From Plotosus lineatus (taxonomy: Eukaryota > Chordata > Actinopteri > Siluriformes > Plotosidae): a stretch of DNA of 64,000 nucleotides. The translations under genes were made by a program, and so were the position numbers. Of the stretch, positions 22,475 to 34,402 are shown in pieces. How positions within the stretch are numbered: position 1 is the first letter of the stretch; each line of letters begins with the position of its first letter. The DNA lies in NCBI GenBank assembly GCA_024760905.1, contig CM045745.1:7096282-7160281 (forward strand), read 5' to 3'. A model generated the notes under the pieces. The model was not told the DNA's origin and ran no database searches. It saw only the letters and a list, made by a program, of their open reading frames with translations.

Positions 22475-23047
22475 CGGGGTTAAAAGTTTTCAAGTGTTTA
22501 ATTTCATGTCCCCCAATAGTATGAACTTTCCACTTGTGAGCCAGTAATGTGCGCACGCTGCTCTCAGAGGTCAACACGTCTTGCACCATTCCAACGACGC
22601 GCAGCCTGAAGCGAACGCGCGGCCGCCACGTACCTCCACATTCTACACAGAAAACTTCATTATCTGGGACCAGGGACCGAAACCGGTGGGTTAAATGGTG
22701 TGCCTTGGTGATGATGTGCAGGATGATGTTTACTGTGGTGTCACGGGAGGAATGGTGTCATTAACAATGATTTGTGATGGTCATGATTTAACACCATAAA
22801 GACTTTAAAGCTTCAGGCTCGCGGGCAGCAGGTTGAGTCAAGTCGGGTCAACGTGGGGCTGAGTGAGACAAACCATGAATCATATTGGGAAATGATTCAA
22901 AAATAATCCACCAATCAAACAGAATTATCTAGGAAGCATTACACACACTTCGGGTAAATAAATAAGTAAATCAGATTATCTTCATGTCGAAATCAATTAT
23001 AGTTCTCCGGTGCGCCTTCCAAGGGCAACCGGAAGCTGATCAGTTCA

Positions 23048-23049
<2 letters not shown>

Positions 23050-23121
<72 letters not shown>

Positions 23122-23129
23122 TGCGTGCG

Positions 23130-23167
<38 letters not shown>
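23050..23167. repeat. (TG)n(GCGT)n(GA)n compound microsatellite
   Basis: About 26 TG, 7 GCGT and 14 GA units. A second tract, (TA)n, lies at 23322-23388. Confidence 0.95.
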
Positions 23168-23169
<2 letters not shown>

Positions 23170-23320
23170 TGTAAACAGTACAAACTCGTATAGGTTACTT
23201 ATACAAGGTTTAAATATACATTCCCCTCTAAAGAATGCCCTGTAACGACTTACGAACAAATTAATCTAATGAACAGCTGTCTGGACCTAACTCGTTCGTA
23301 CGCTGGGGCGCGTCTGTGTG

Positions 23321-23388
<68 letters not shown>

Positions 23389-23389
23389 C

Positions 23390-24240
23390 CACTGCTCCAA
23401 TAAGCCCCCCCCAAGTGTTTTTTTTTCTTATTCTGTACATCGAATAACCGCCCATGTGTACTGGGAGCAAAATCGTAGATCAAACTTAGCAATTTTATTC
23501 GATCAGTCTCTGTAACCGTAAAATGAGACGTTCACTACCTGTAAAAGTGAGTTTACACTGTATTTCAAGATCCCCTGCCACCGGGGAATGTCTATAATGT
23601 TCATCAGTAACAACACATTTGATTGTTACACTGTGCTTTAAACAACATGAAAATATTTTGCTTTGTTCTCTTGGTAAACGTCCAACAACTGATGAACCAT
23701 TAGATACTGCTACAGCAAAACTACCGGATGCTCCGAATGAATGGAGCGATCAGCCAGATATGGACCTATCAGAAAGTGATGACGAGAATTTTTCACCCAA
23801 TTCTCCTGCTCACCAACTTCATAAATTTAAGGACATTCCTGGCCATGTGCATTTGTTTATGTTCGTGTTGATTGGTTCAATGTGCCATGTGCTAAAGTTG
23901 ACATTTGTGTTGATTGGCTCGATTTTACTTCTGGGAAAATGTTTAAAGTAACAGCACAGGGAGGGAAAAGTATGTTTGTAGTTTGGTTGATGCAACAAAA
24001 TGAATAATGCAAATACCAGTAAAACTCTTTTATTGTTCGGTTATTATTTATGCTTTTCCACTTACCCTTCGCTGGTAACATTTTAATAAACACCCACCCA
24101 CTTCAATTTTTTAAGCACTCTGGGCGCTTATCACGTCGAATACAGTATTTTTATTTTTTTTTCTCTATATATTTTTTGAAAACCGACGTATAATCAAATC
24201 AAAAATGACTTAACTCGAGGTACTAGGTAACCCAATACGG
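23390..24240. other. MITE-like region in sdr16c5 intron 4
   Basis: Bounded at right by AATGACTTAACTCGAGGTAC, a Tigger-like terminus. The plus strand at 23680-23830 has an acidic frame (EWSDQPDMDLSESDDENF) of unknown origin. Otherwise unrecognised. Confidence 0.3.
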
Positions 24241-24257
24241 ACTGTTCATCATTTTGT

Positions 24258-24390
24258 TAACTGCTTAATTCTAATTAGGGTCACGGGGAGGCCCACCTCA
24301 GCCATCTTTGGGGCGAGGGCATAGTACTGTAGGGCAGACTGCGATGACCTAGAAAGATTGCCAGGCCATCGCAAGGCAGTCTAATGCAGC
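24258..24390 (-). mobile_element. SINE B 3' end, minus
   Basis: Reads backwards as GCGATGGCCTGGCAAT...CCTAATTAGAATTAAGC. Confidence 0.7.
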
Positions 24391-24417
24391 AACACTCTAA
24401 TGCAGCAACTTTTTTTT

Positions 24418-24562
24418 TACAAAAGTCGGTAATGGTGCCAGCCTTCAATAACCCAGTTATCAGTCAGGGAGTACAGCAGTGTGAACCCATTGACAGCAGG
24501 ACTTGAACCTCCGACCTTGGGAGCAGTAATCCAGCACTTTACCACTGGGCCACCACTGCCAC
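24418..24562 (-). mobile_element. SINE A-like, diverged
   Basis: Reverse orientation; B box complement GGACTTGAACCTCC and head CCACTGGGCCACCACTGCC. Confidence 0.65.
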
Positions 24563-24722
24563 AATGCTTAAAGTTTTGTTTGTTTGTTTGTTTTTGTTTG
24601 TTTGTTTTTAAGCCAACAGGCACCAGAATATATTTTTTTCTAAAATTATGGTGTCAAAGTTTTTCACGACTCCATGTAATTAAAGATCATCGTGAAATCT
24701 TGTCTCTTAAAAATCTATAACT

Positions 24723-25067
24723 GTCTGTCTTACTTTCGGCTTTTTCCCTTTTACTCGGGAGTCGCCACAACGAATCTGATTCGCACGTTTGATTTGGCAG
24801 AGGTTTTTACGTCGGATGCCCTTCCTGTCACAACCCATTTTAGCAAGGGACAGAAACACGCCGACGGCTTTGCAGCTACTCTTTACGAAAGTCAGCAATG
24901 GTTCTTTTACATGCCTCTCACCATAGACAGTGAGAGACATAGCCCGCTTTTGATAACCCAGTTAGCTGCACTGGGGGAACAGTGACAACCTTGTGGAGAC
25001 TGGGACTCGAACCCCCAACCTTTGGATCAGCGATCCAGCGCCCTATACCACTAGACCACCACTGCCC
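24723..25067 (-). mobile_element. SINE A1, full length, with 19-bp target duplication
   Basis: Complete tRNA-like head, body and RTE-type tail (CTTTCGGCTTTTTCCC at 24734). The 19 bases CTCTTAAAAATCTATAACT flank it at 24704-24722 and 25068-25086. Young insertion in sdr16c5 intron 4. Confidence 0.92.
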
Positions 25068-25136
25068 CTCTTAAAAATCTATAACTATATAGATATTTTT
25101 CCTGACAGAATCTTCATCACCAAATCCTGTCAAATA

Positions 25137-25401
25137 CAGTGGTACCTCACCTTACGAAATTAGAATTAGAGCTTTTTTCGTAATCTGCATTTTTCGTAAG
25201 TTGAACCACATTTTACATGTAAAACGCGTGATTCGTTCCAAGGCTCCCAATACTACCCCATAAACCCTTTAAAATTATAAAAGCATATCTTTACTCCCTC
25301 CTTCTGCTTCAATATCCTACCGATGGTAGACGGGTTTGGCCATATTCCTTTGTGATATCCCTCGAGCCAGTTTCTTCCCCTCATTCACACCGGAAATCAC
25401 A

Positions 25402-25445
<44 letters not shown>

Positions 25446-25903
25446 CGCGCGCGTGTGTTGACCATGTCTTCTCAGCAGAGTTATAATCTTACAATTGTTT
25501 ATGGAAGGTTGAAAGCCTAAGTCAAAAAAAAAGCATAAAACAACAGTAACTCTGTCCTTTACACAGAAAGCATCATGGTAGATTCAGCTCCATAATAGGC
25601 AATGGGAGGTAGTTGCGTCATTCCTCCTAGGCAATGGGATCCCTGTCAAAGATGGCGCTCAAGTGAAAGCGACATGAACGACAGCTCAGTTGATAGCCAA
25701 TAGGAGACCAGCGGGGCGGGATGTTTGAACGTCATTGATGGGAGAGCAGCTCGTGCATTGTTTGAATGCCGCATTTGAATTTTTACGAAGGCGCTTTCAT
25801 AACGTGAACTTGTTTCGTATCCTGAGACAAAAATTTTAGGAAAATGCTTTTCGTAACCTGAATTTTTTGTTTGGTGAGACTTTCGTAAGGTGAGGTACCA
25901 CTG
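25137..25903 (+). mobile_element. Tigger/pogo-like MITE family E, copy 4
   Basis: Ends CAGTGGTACCTCACCTTACG and CGTAAGGTGAGGTACCACTG are perfect 20-bp inverted repeats with TA on both sides. Interior (GT)n/(GC)n at 25405-25455. The following 25904-26428 shows nothing recognisable. Confidence 0.92.
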
Positions 25904-26428
25904 TATATATATATTTTTAATGATGATTTTATTTTTGTAAAGGGTTGTTTTCTAAAAAGTGGTACTTAATGTAATCACAGTATGTGTAATCTGATTGGCT
26001 GCTGAACAGGCCATATTCCCCAGTACACACCTGTCAATAACATTTTTTAGATTTCCCAGCACAAACCATTAACTCCATGTAAAGGCATCTTTAATTTTTT
26101 TTCTTTTTTTCATTCCTTATATTGATTAGTTTCATTACTGGTGGATTTTCACGGAAAAGCCTTCGAGCATTCAGGGAGTGAATTCTGTTATCCTGAAGAG
26201 TTAGGAAAGTTTACACGTAGACCAACAGAGCAAAAGCATCATAAAAGAAGACCTTCAGTGATTTGAATGCCTTTCATCCATATCTCTAAACAATTAACAA
26301 AAAGACAGAGGACATACTGGTCCTACCAGCTGAGAAACCTGCATAGCTTTCATGTATGTAGTTTATTCTTTTACACAGAATTTTCTGCACCCTTGTGAGT
26401 TTGTTGTGAATTATCACAAATTCATTAC

Positions 26429-26790
26429 ATATTCTGGTGGCACGTTGATGACACGGTTAGCACATCCGCCTCACAACAGAAAGGTCCCGGGTTCGATTCC
26501 CAGTTGGGCATTTCTGTGTGGGGTTTGCATGTTCTCCCAGGGCTTGCGTGGGTTTCCTCCAGGTACTTCGGTTTCCTCCCACAGTCCGAAAGCATGCACA
26601 GTAGGTTAATTGGCTGTTAAAAATCGCCCCGAGTGTCAATGGTCGTCCAAATGTTGGCCCTGCGATGGCCTGGCGAGCTGTCCAGGGTGTACCCTGCCCT
26701 CGCCTAGAGTCGACTGAGATAGGCACCAGCCTCCCCATGACCCTAATTAAGATTAAGTGGTTCAGAAAAGGAATGAATGAATGCCCCGAC
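26429..26790 (+). mobile_element. SINE B, full length
   Basis: tRNA-like head (GGTTAGCACATCCGCCTC, B box GGTTCGATTCC), body TGTGTGGGGTTTGCATGTTC, tail TAATTAAGATTAAGTGGTTC then (GAAT)n. DANA/Mermaid-like fish SINE by its wording; the family name is my inference. Confidence 0.88.
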
Positions 26791-26943
26791 GTTTACATAT
26801 ATAAAAAAAATTGAATATTTTCATGCAGTTTAAGTTTAGTTGGTCTGGTTTTAGGGACGTTTTAATCAAATATTTAAAAAAAATGACAGACTTCTTTTAT
26901 ACTTTGTTTTGATTTAATACAGTGCTTTAAATAAATGTTTAAC

Positions 26944-27151
26944 TCTTCTTCTTTTCCTTTCGGCTGTTCCCTTCAGGGGTCGCCACAGAGAATCATCTGC
27001 CTCCATCTCACCCTATCCTCTGCATCTTCTTCTCTTACACCACCTACCTTCATGTCCTCCTTCACCACATCCATAAATCTTCTCTATGGTCTTCCTCTAG
27101 GCCTTCTGCCTGGTAGTTCCAACCTCCGCATCCTACTACCAATGTACTTAC
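26944..27151 (-). mobile_element. RTE-like LINE, 5'-truncated 3' end
   Basis: CTTTCGGCTGTTCCCTTCAG then the C-terminal coding end (minus RP.GRP..RF.D.VKEDMKV). Target duplication TAAATAAATGTTNAAC at 26928-26943 and 27152-27167, one mismatch. About 0.2 kb long. Confidence 0.88.
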
Positions 27152-27568
27152 TAAATAAATGTTGAACTACATGTTTTTAATTATTTCCCACCATCCTAAA
27201 GCTAAGTTTTTAAAGAAGTCTTACTAATTCTGAGTATCTTAGTGCTTCCCATATAATTTAACTTAATTGTACTTTGCATCTCCTCCAATTAAGTATTTAT
27301 TTCACATGTTTAAATATTTAATTTTTGCCGTGTTGCTCTGGCCTAGTAGCACAATATGCCTCAGGCGCTCTTTTGTCCTTGCATGGTCTATTTTAAAAAA
27401 GCTGAATTAAAGTGCCTGAAGTTAAACCCAAATTAGCTACTAGCATGGAAACATGGAAACCTTCTCATTCTTATATATTATCACTCTCGTTTATTTTTCC
27501 AGATAAAACCCAGTGACTGTACTGTCTGATACCATAAATTGTACACAAATGAACATACTGTGCCTTAC

Positions 27569-27713
27569 TTTGTCTTTGCTCCATCAAACATTCCGGTGTT
27601 AATGAAGAAGGGACACACTATGGTTGTCTTCACTCCATGACAGCCCATAGCCAACATCTCCAGAGCCATAGACTCTGCAAAGCCCACTGCTGCATACTTG
27701 CTCGCGCAGTAAT
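27569..27713 (-). CDS. sdr16c5: sdr16c5 exon 4 (YxxxK active site)
   Basis: Completes codon 185 and runs to the second base of codon 233. It begins [19 protein letters not shown]: Tyr186 and Lys190 form the YxxxK catalytic motif. [13 protein letters not shown] follows, the usual SDR PG/PF-x-x-T loop after strand beta-6. Acceptor GAAAG, donor GTAAGG. All active-site residues are intact. Confidence 0.92.
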
Positions 27714-27866
27714 CTTTCAAATAATCACACACCTGTTAGACTGGATAATTTATGTTCTGAAAATTAACTGGACCTATTTTTACTTTTTAAAGGAATGGAG
27801 AAAATGGAGTGTGAAAGTGTTCTCATCATAACATCCAATTCTATGTTTCCCCACATTATCAAAATA

Positions 27867-28595
27867 CAGTGGTACCTTGACTTACAAGTGTCTTTTATAA
27901 TGAGTTTTCCATGACATGAGCTTCAATCCGACCAAAAATCTGCCCCATCCAAAGGGCAAATTTTTGATTTACAAGTCTAGTGTAATTGCGTATCCTCAAG
28001 AGTAGGTGGCAGTGTCGCGCTCACTGTGTTCCCTACAGCATAGGGAACACAGTGAGAGCGCCACTGCTACCTACTGTAGAGAATGCGCAATTACACTTAA
28101 TCCTAGTACAGTATGGCAAAAAAGCATGTTCCCCAGGGTCACCCCCCCCCCCCCCGGCATCACATGGAGACCATTTGAGAAGCACTGGCCTTTCATCTCT
28201 GGCATTCACAGCATGTACATGCACAAAATTCTCCTCCTCCTTCTCTGTTATGCACCACCTCATGGCTGCCCACATGACATCTTCGCGCCCACGTGACATC
28301 TTTGTTGGAAGGGTTAGTTAACTTATTGTTTATTCTTGTTTTATCATTATTTATTATTGTTAGAGTACATGTATTGTTATTACTATGAAATATTTATTGT
28401 TTTTACATGTTTATCTTTAATATATTAGGTGAAATATACGTGTTTGTGTCAGGTTATATGAGTTTGGGAGGGGGTTGGAACAGATTAATTGGTTTTCTGT
28501 TGTTTCCTATGGGAATTTTTGTTTTATCTAACGAACATTTTGACTTACGAGCTCGCCCTCAGAACAGATTAATTTCGTAAGTCAAGGTACCACTA
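27867..28595 (-). mobile_element. Tigger-like MITE family G, copy 1
   Basis: Ends CAGTGGTACCTTGACTTAC and GTAAGTCAAGGTACCACT with TA at left. The minus strand holds MRWCITEKEEENFVHVHAVN, shared in diverged form with copy 2. C-run at 28141-28155. Confidence 0.85.
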
Positions 28596-28761
28596 TATAA
28601 GGGTGTTATTAGCACTATATGCTAACATACCATGCAGTGCTATCCAATGTACAGTGATTTTCTCATTTTTAAACAAAAGATAAGAGAGGTCCAGTCTATT
28701 CTCAGCAGAGGAATTTGTTAAACTGGGGTGAAGTGACTGCAATTGTGTTGTATGTTTATAC

Positions 28762-28861
28762 CTGCCAGTCCACTGACACCAAAAAGTCCAGCTGAACTAG
28801 CTATACTGACCACATGACCATGGTTTGCAGCAATCATCGCTGGGAGAAAAGCCTTGCATGT
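28762..28861 (-). CDS. sdr16c5: sdr16c5 exon 3 (catalytic serine)
   Basis: Residues 152-184 plus one base of codon 185. Acceptor TTTGTGTAG, donor GTATAA. The peptide starts [18 protein letters not shown] and continues [15 protein letters not shown]. Ser173 (in SIASSAG), thirteen residues before the catalytic Tyr, is the expected substrate-orienting serine of classical SDRs. Confidence 0.92.
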
Positions 28862-28974
28862 CTACACAAAGAAGATCACGGTGAAACACAAAGATTTTCC
28901 TGTATATGATGTTCTCGAGTAAATCTATATGGAAGAGTAAAACGAGACCTAAACAGGACGTCATAGTAACTCAC

Positions 28975-29106
28975 CCAGAAATGGGCCATACTGTTGACCT
29001 CCATAGTCTTCTCTATCAAGGTGTCTGGAGATTGCAGGAACTTTTTCCCAGTGACAATGCCAGCATTGTTGACCAGTATAGTGATGTCTCCCACCTCACG
29101 TTTCAC
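28975..29106 (-). CDS. sdr16c5: sdr16c5 exon 2
   Basis: Residues 108-151 (44 codons, phase 0 both ends), after acceptor TTTCTAG and before donor GTGAGT. It begins [20 protein letters not shown]. The LVNNAG motif at 118-123 is the SDR strand beta-4 structural motif, and its first Asn (120) helps form the active-site proton relay. The segment [19 protein letters not shown] follows the human protein closely. No lesions. Confidence 0.93.
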
Positions 29107-29349
29107 CTAGAAAGCCAAGCAAACTCGATCAGCAATCGTACAACATACCGTGGATTTGTGCTTTCAGTAAATACACCTCTGCTCTCCAGTGAAATTTATG
29201 ACTTTCTTGAATCGAAAGGCTTTTGAAGAGTATTCTCTGTGCCATGTATAATGTCACTATGAAGTTATATTTAAATATGTCTGTGATGTAAATTAGTTTA
29301 TATTTAAATATGTCTGTGCTCAGTCATCCATGTCATGAGCACAGATTTT

Positions 29350-29625
29350 GCATTAAGCTCACAGTGGCACAGCACAGTAGAGATTAGCATCTAACCCTCA
29401 CAGCAACAAGGTTGTAGGTTCGAGTCCTGAGTAGCAAGGGTGCTTCTGTGTGGAGTTTGCATGTGCTTGCGTGGGTCTCATCCGAACACTGGTTTCCTCC
29501 TACAGTCCAAAGACATGCACATGAGGCTAACTGGCTGCTCTAAACTGTCCGTACGTGTGAGTGTGAAAGATTAACCCGCGACCTTAGCAGGATTAAGCAG
29601 TTTAGCAAATGAGTGAATAAGTAAT
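29350..29625 (+). mobile_element. SINE B, nearly full length
   Basis: B box GGTTCGAGTCC at 29415; body TGTGTGGAGTTTGCATG; shortened tail ending GTGAATAAGT. Confidence 0.75.
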
Positions 29626-29827
29626 TTGTATCTTCATCTAAGCGGAGCTCCGTGTTTATGCAAATATGCGATGATGTTGTTCTTTCTGTGTTCACGTGCC
29701 CATACAGTTTATTGTTTATTCAGTGTTTTTATTCTTCTTGAGAAGTTTTGGACTTATTAGAAGTTATGGGCTGTTTCTTTACTAAAAATAAATGCAAATA
29801 ATTCTCGTATTTGTCCCCGTACTTGAA

Positions 29828-30068
29828 TGTCTTTCCTCTGGGTACTCCGGTTTCCTCCAACGGTCCAAAAACATGCACAGTAGGTTAATTGGCTGTTCCA
29901 AATCTCCCCTAGGTGTGAATGGTTGTGTGAGTGTTGGCCCCGTGATGGCCTGGCGAGCTGTCCAGGGTGTACCCCGCCCTTGCCCGGAGTCGGCTGAGAT
30001 TGGCGCCAGCTTCAATGCAACCCTAATTAGGATTAAGTAGTTCAGAAAATGAATGAATGAATGAATAG
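29828..30068 (+). mobile_element. SINE B, 5'-truncated
   Basis: Starts at CTCTGGGTACTCCGGTTTCC and ends (GAAT)n. Confidence 0.85.
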
Positions 30069-30107
30069 TTTTCAGAGCTCCACTTTTACGCAGCACTGAA
30101 ATATGTA

Positions 30108-30363
30108 CCGTAATTTCTGGACTATTGAGCACACCTGAATATAAGCCACACCAACTAAATCTAAAAACAAAAAAGAATTTGTACATATATAGGCCGCAGA
30201 TCTTTATAAGATGCAGGTATCCTTCTAACTCCTGCGCTTCCTGCTAGAGCACCCCATGGAGGCCGCTAGCCCGTAAAAAATCTATAGACTAGCCACATTG
30301 TTGTTTAAGCAGCAGGGTTCAAAGCGTGTGAAAAAGCAGCAGCTTATAGTCCGGAAATTACGG
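30108..30363. mobile_element. 256-bp MITE with CCGTAATTTC ends
   Basis: CCGTAATTTCTGGACTAT and ATAGTCCGGAAATTACGG inverted, TA outside both ends. The terminus resembles that of the pogo-like element at 7196-9928, so it is probably a related non-autonomous family. Confidence 0.85.
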
Positions 30364-30593
30364 TATATTATTAATTCATTAACAGTTGTACTGTTAGGTT
30401 CAGGATTCTGGCCCAAATGCATTCATTCCTTTCCGGCCTTTACATCTCTCAAAGAGTACCGAAATTAAAAATATATAAAGATTTGGGAACTGCCTAAAAA
30501 GCAAGAGATGAAAAAAAAAATTAACTCCTCCTAAGAAATATTTTTAATGTGAATTTATTTTTGATAAAGCTTTCAATGAGGTAATGTCATATA

Positions 30594-31657
30594 CAGATGC
30601 TCCCCAACTTACGTTTTTGTTTGGTTCTGGACGGCCGAACGTAAGTTGAAAAAAAAAACATAAGTTGTTACTGTATGTTCCAGTGATGTATGACGTTCAT
30701 ACTGTACTATACAGTACATCCATAAATACTATTACCGCATCTCATAAAACACCCCTAAATCAATTATTATAAACATAATATTGGAAAATAATATCAAATA
30801 TATCAAATAATATTGACGTTAATTTCAAATAAATTAAATTCAAGCAAAATAATTTCAAATAGATACATTTTAATCAACAAACCTCATCAAATATCAAATA
30901 CAGTATCAAATATAACCTTTAACATTCTCTGTGATGCGATCTTTCTGCTTGTAAATGGTTCCAATGGTCGACGGATGGTCACTTTACATGATGCTGAGCC
31001 GAGTCATTTTACATGAAGCTTAAAACAACCAATCAACGCTTACAATATGTGAGGCGATCCACCGAGTAGTTCACTTGCTTGCGCTTGAGACAAAGCACGG
31101 ATTACCCAGACTTCCGGTCTTTCAAGTGAGCAAGGGTGCCGTTGAATACTGGTTTAGTACTCAGCTTGCACTGATGTGAATCAGCAGCAGAGCAGAGAGT
31201 TCGCTTTCTTTTCTGGATTCGGGTTTTTTGTTAATTTTACAACTCGCTTTGCTTAACTGAGTATGCATGATAGATTGTGCCGATCCAAGCAGACAGTTAA
31301 TTCAGTCTTAGGAAAACCGGAAATTCCGGCATATGCCGGAAAACTTGCACCCATGCTAGTAGGCTTACGCTTCTGACCAACCATATTTGCTTAGGGTTAC
31401 AAAAGTCTGCAAAACAGTGTAAATACAAAGATCACAGAGACGACGTCTTAACACAAGGGTAACACGCAGTGAAATGGGAAGCAGCAGGGCACAGCGTTAT
31501 TACGTCATTGCGTCAGTACGTCAGCGTTCTACGTAGATGCATCTCGTTCTCAAAATTTGACATAATTTTTTTTTTTTTGAAAAAAAAAACCAAAACGTAA
31601 AATCTAAAAAAAAAAAAAAAAAAGTAAAACGAATGAACATAAGTCGGGTAGCGTCCG
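30594..31657 (-). mobile_element. Tigger-like MITE family F, copy 2
   Basis: Ends CAGATGCTCCCCAACTTACG and TAAGTCGGGTAGCGTCCG with TA on both sides. On the minus strand 30925-30975 reads PSTIGTIYKQKDRITENVKG, the end of a CENP-B/Tigger helix-turn-helix, showing transposase ancestry. A 31324-31341 palindrome TTCCGGCATATGCCGGAA is absent from copy 1. Confidence 0.85.
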
Positions 31658-31659
31658 TA

Positions 31660-32800
31660 ATTATCATGTCATTGCCCCCCCACCCCCCAATGCTGTCTGG
31701 AAGTGTTACGCTATTGACATAACGTTCCTTTAATGAATCTCAATATCACACAGTGACACGAGATACCATTCCACCGGATAGGTTCACTTCCATGAGCATT
31801 TTATAAACACCAGAAATGTCATGGGCTTCCACAGTAGGATTGGGTTGAAAGCCTTGCTATCGAAATAAATAATGCACTGCATGGCAGTAATAGGTTTTTT
31901 TTTTGTTTGTTTGTTTGTTTTAGCAGCTAAAAACAAAGATACCTGCTGCATATGGTACATAGATTTCTGTTTATGTTCTTTAAAAAAAGTGTATTTCATT
32001 TTATTAAAAAAGATTTTATTACCTTTGGCATGAACAACCTGGTAGGTGCTGTTACGCAACAATTTTTGTTCCACAGGAAATTGTGTGTGTGTGTTTGTTT
32101 GTCTGCCCACAGTCCACGAGCACCTGCTCAGGCCTAGTAAGTTATTACCTTTTGTGTGAGGTATTTAATTTTCATGTTATTATTACTAGACATTTGAGTG
32201 TTTACGGAAATTATACTAAAGTTAGGTGATGTTACAATAGTCATTACATATAGACAGGAACTTTCCACATAGGTCTAACATTTAATTATCTCAGATTAGA
32301 TAATTAGAAATTCAACCTTACATTCAGGTTACACGGAGCATTGTGTCCGAAGTCTCATAAGAGGTATGTTTTTAAATTCAAAATTCTTCACTAATGTAAT
32401 CAAAGTAGTAATATTATTAATGGTATTAGCGTAAACCATGTCATTCAGGTAACCTCACATAACCTAGTGTTCGACCCTATTGTGTAACAACAAGAATCTG
32501 ACATTGTATATGCCAATTGGTGCCACGTGAAAGGTCAGTGAACTTGTATGTTCACTCCAGCAGTCCTTTTAGTAAAAAAGTGTATTTTACTTTATTTAAA
32601 AAGTGTATTTTATTTTATGACTTGAAACAAGAAACTGCTTGGAGGGGAAGAAAGAGGAGAAGACATCACCATCACTCAGACATTCATTCCCATCACGATG
32701 GTAATATACCAGCGTGAGAAATATCATCACAGAGTCCCCATGTGTATGCGTAAACACGGATGGATGCATTGTTTGTGACTATTATACAAATTGCTCGACA
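31660..32800. other. unannotated sdr16c5 intron 1 sequence
   Basis: No recognisable gene or repeat except a C-run at 31677-31686. AT-rich. Confidence 0.4.
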
Positions 32801-32807
32801 TAAATAA

Positions 32808-33539
32808 ATATAACTTGACTTACGAGTGTCTTTTATAATGAATTTTCCATGATACGAGCTTCGATCCCACCAAAAATATGTCCCATCCAACGAGCAAAAT
32901 TTTGATTTACGAGCTCTGCTGGGGACATGGTTTTTCTGGGCTGATTAGACATGTATTCTTCCGTGGTCCGAGAACACCTTGTGCAGTGCTTCTCAATTAT
33001 TTTCAATTATTTTCTGTGATGCCCACTATGTAGGAAGAAAAAACCCATTTCACACACCCCCCCCCCCCCCCACTGCCCTGCGAGCGACTATAAATAGTGT
33101 CTACTGCACTTCATATCCTTTGCTTGGTGCTTTTTCCCTACATCATAGCTAACACAGTGAGAGCGCCACTGCCACCTAGTGGAATTGTGCATACTCTACA
33201 GTAGATGGCATTGGCACGACACTGCCACTTACTGTAGAGGATGTGCCATCACACTAAATTCTAGTACAGTATGGCAAAAAAGCATGTTGCTCGGGGGTGG
33301 GGCACTATTTGAGAAGCACTGGCCTTGTGGGAGCTCACCACGTCCTCGCTGGCATTCGTAGCATGCACACGCACAAAATTCTCACCCTCCTCCTCTTCTG
33401 TTATGCACCACCTCATGTCTGCCCATGTGACATTTACACATCGTGACATCATTGCCGCAGTTGTTGACCGGAAGAGTTAGTTGATTGTTTATTCTTGTTT
33501 AATTATTCATTATTCATTATTATTAATGTTAATGTACCT

Positions 33540-33579
<40 letters not shown>

Positions 33580-33789
33580 ATATTTATTGTTTTTACATGT
33601 TTATCTTTAATATATTAGGTCAAATATACATGTTTGTGTCAGGTTATATGAGTTTTAGAGGGGGGGTTGGAACGGATTAATTGTTTTTTCATATTATTTC
33701 CTATGGGAATTTTTGATTTATCGAACGAACATTTTGACTTACAAACTCGCCCTCAGAATAGATTAATTCTGTAAGTCAAGTTACCACTG
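32808..33789 (-). mobile_element. Tigger-like MITE family G, copy 2
   Basis: Decayed left end ATAACTTGACTTACGAGTG, right end GTAAGTCAAGTTACCACTG then TA. Minus strand MRWCITEEEEGENFVRVHAT as in copy 1. (TTA)n at 33541-33577. Confidence 0.8.
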
Positions 33790-33803
33790 TATATACACTA
33801 TAC

Positions 33804-33844
<41 letters not shown>

Positions 33845-33848
33845 ATAT

Positions 33849-34193
33849 AAGGGCAGTGGTGGCCTGGTAGTAAAGGTGCTAGATCACTGATCCTAAGATT
33901 GGGAGTTCAAGCCCCACTCTCAACGGGTTGTCACTGTCCCCCCAGTGCAGCTCACTGGGTTATCAAAGGCCGGCCATGTCTCTCACTGTCTATGGTGTGA
34001 GGTTCATGTAAACGAACCATTGCTGGCTTTCATCAAGTGTAGCTGCATAGCTGTCAGTGTGTTTCTGCCCCTGTGACGGCCTGGCGAGTTTTCCAGGGTG
34101 TACTTCACCCTCGCCCGGAATCGACTGGGATGGGTGCCAGCCTCCCGTGACCCTAATTAGGATTAAGCAGTTACAGAAAATGAATGAATGATC

Positions 34194-34194
<1 letters not shown>
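33849..34194 (+). mobile_element. SINE A2 (SINE A head, SINE B-type tail)
   Basis: tRNA-like head and body of SINE A to about 34070, then GACGGCCTGGCGAGTTTTCC through CCTAATTAGGATTAAGCAGT and AATGAATGA. Flanked by (TA)n tracts. Confidence 0.85.
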
Positions 34195-34236
<42 letters not shown>

Positions 34237-34278
34237 ACCAAAAGGACAGGACAAAGACTTTCTATTGAAACTCCATTT

Positions 34279-34333
34279 ATCACTACAGATCTGTTTCGAG
34301 GGGTGGTGAAACCATCCTCACTCTTCAGGTGAT
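34279..34333 (-). ncRNA. hammerhead ribozyme motif, left arm
   Basis: Mirror copy on the minus strand: CTGAAGA at 34328-34322, GAAA at 34297-34294, GTA ending at 34284. Helix II carries an extra U-U mismatch relative to the right arm (GTGAGG instead of GAGAGG), so it should fold less well. Confidence 0.55.
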
Positions 34334-34347
34334 TATAGAAGAATATA

Positions 34348-34402
34348 ATCACCTGAAGAGAGAGGATGGTTTCACCACCCCTCGAAACAGATCTGTAGTG
34401 AT
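34348..34402 (+). ncRNA. hammerhead ribozyme motif, right arm
   Basis: All core positions of a type I hammerhead are present in order: helix I strand ATCAC (34348-34352), CTGAAGA (34353-34359, fits CUGANGA), helix II 34360-34383 (GAG-a-GG-a-TGG, loop TTTCA, CCA-CC-c-CTC), GAAA (34384-34387), short helix III ACAG/CTGT (34387-34396), cleavage triplet GTA ending at 34397, then GTGAT (34398-34402) pairing with ATCAC. Helix II has one mismatch and one bulge. Activity is not shown. Confidence 0.65.
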
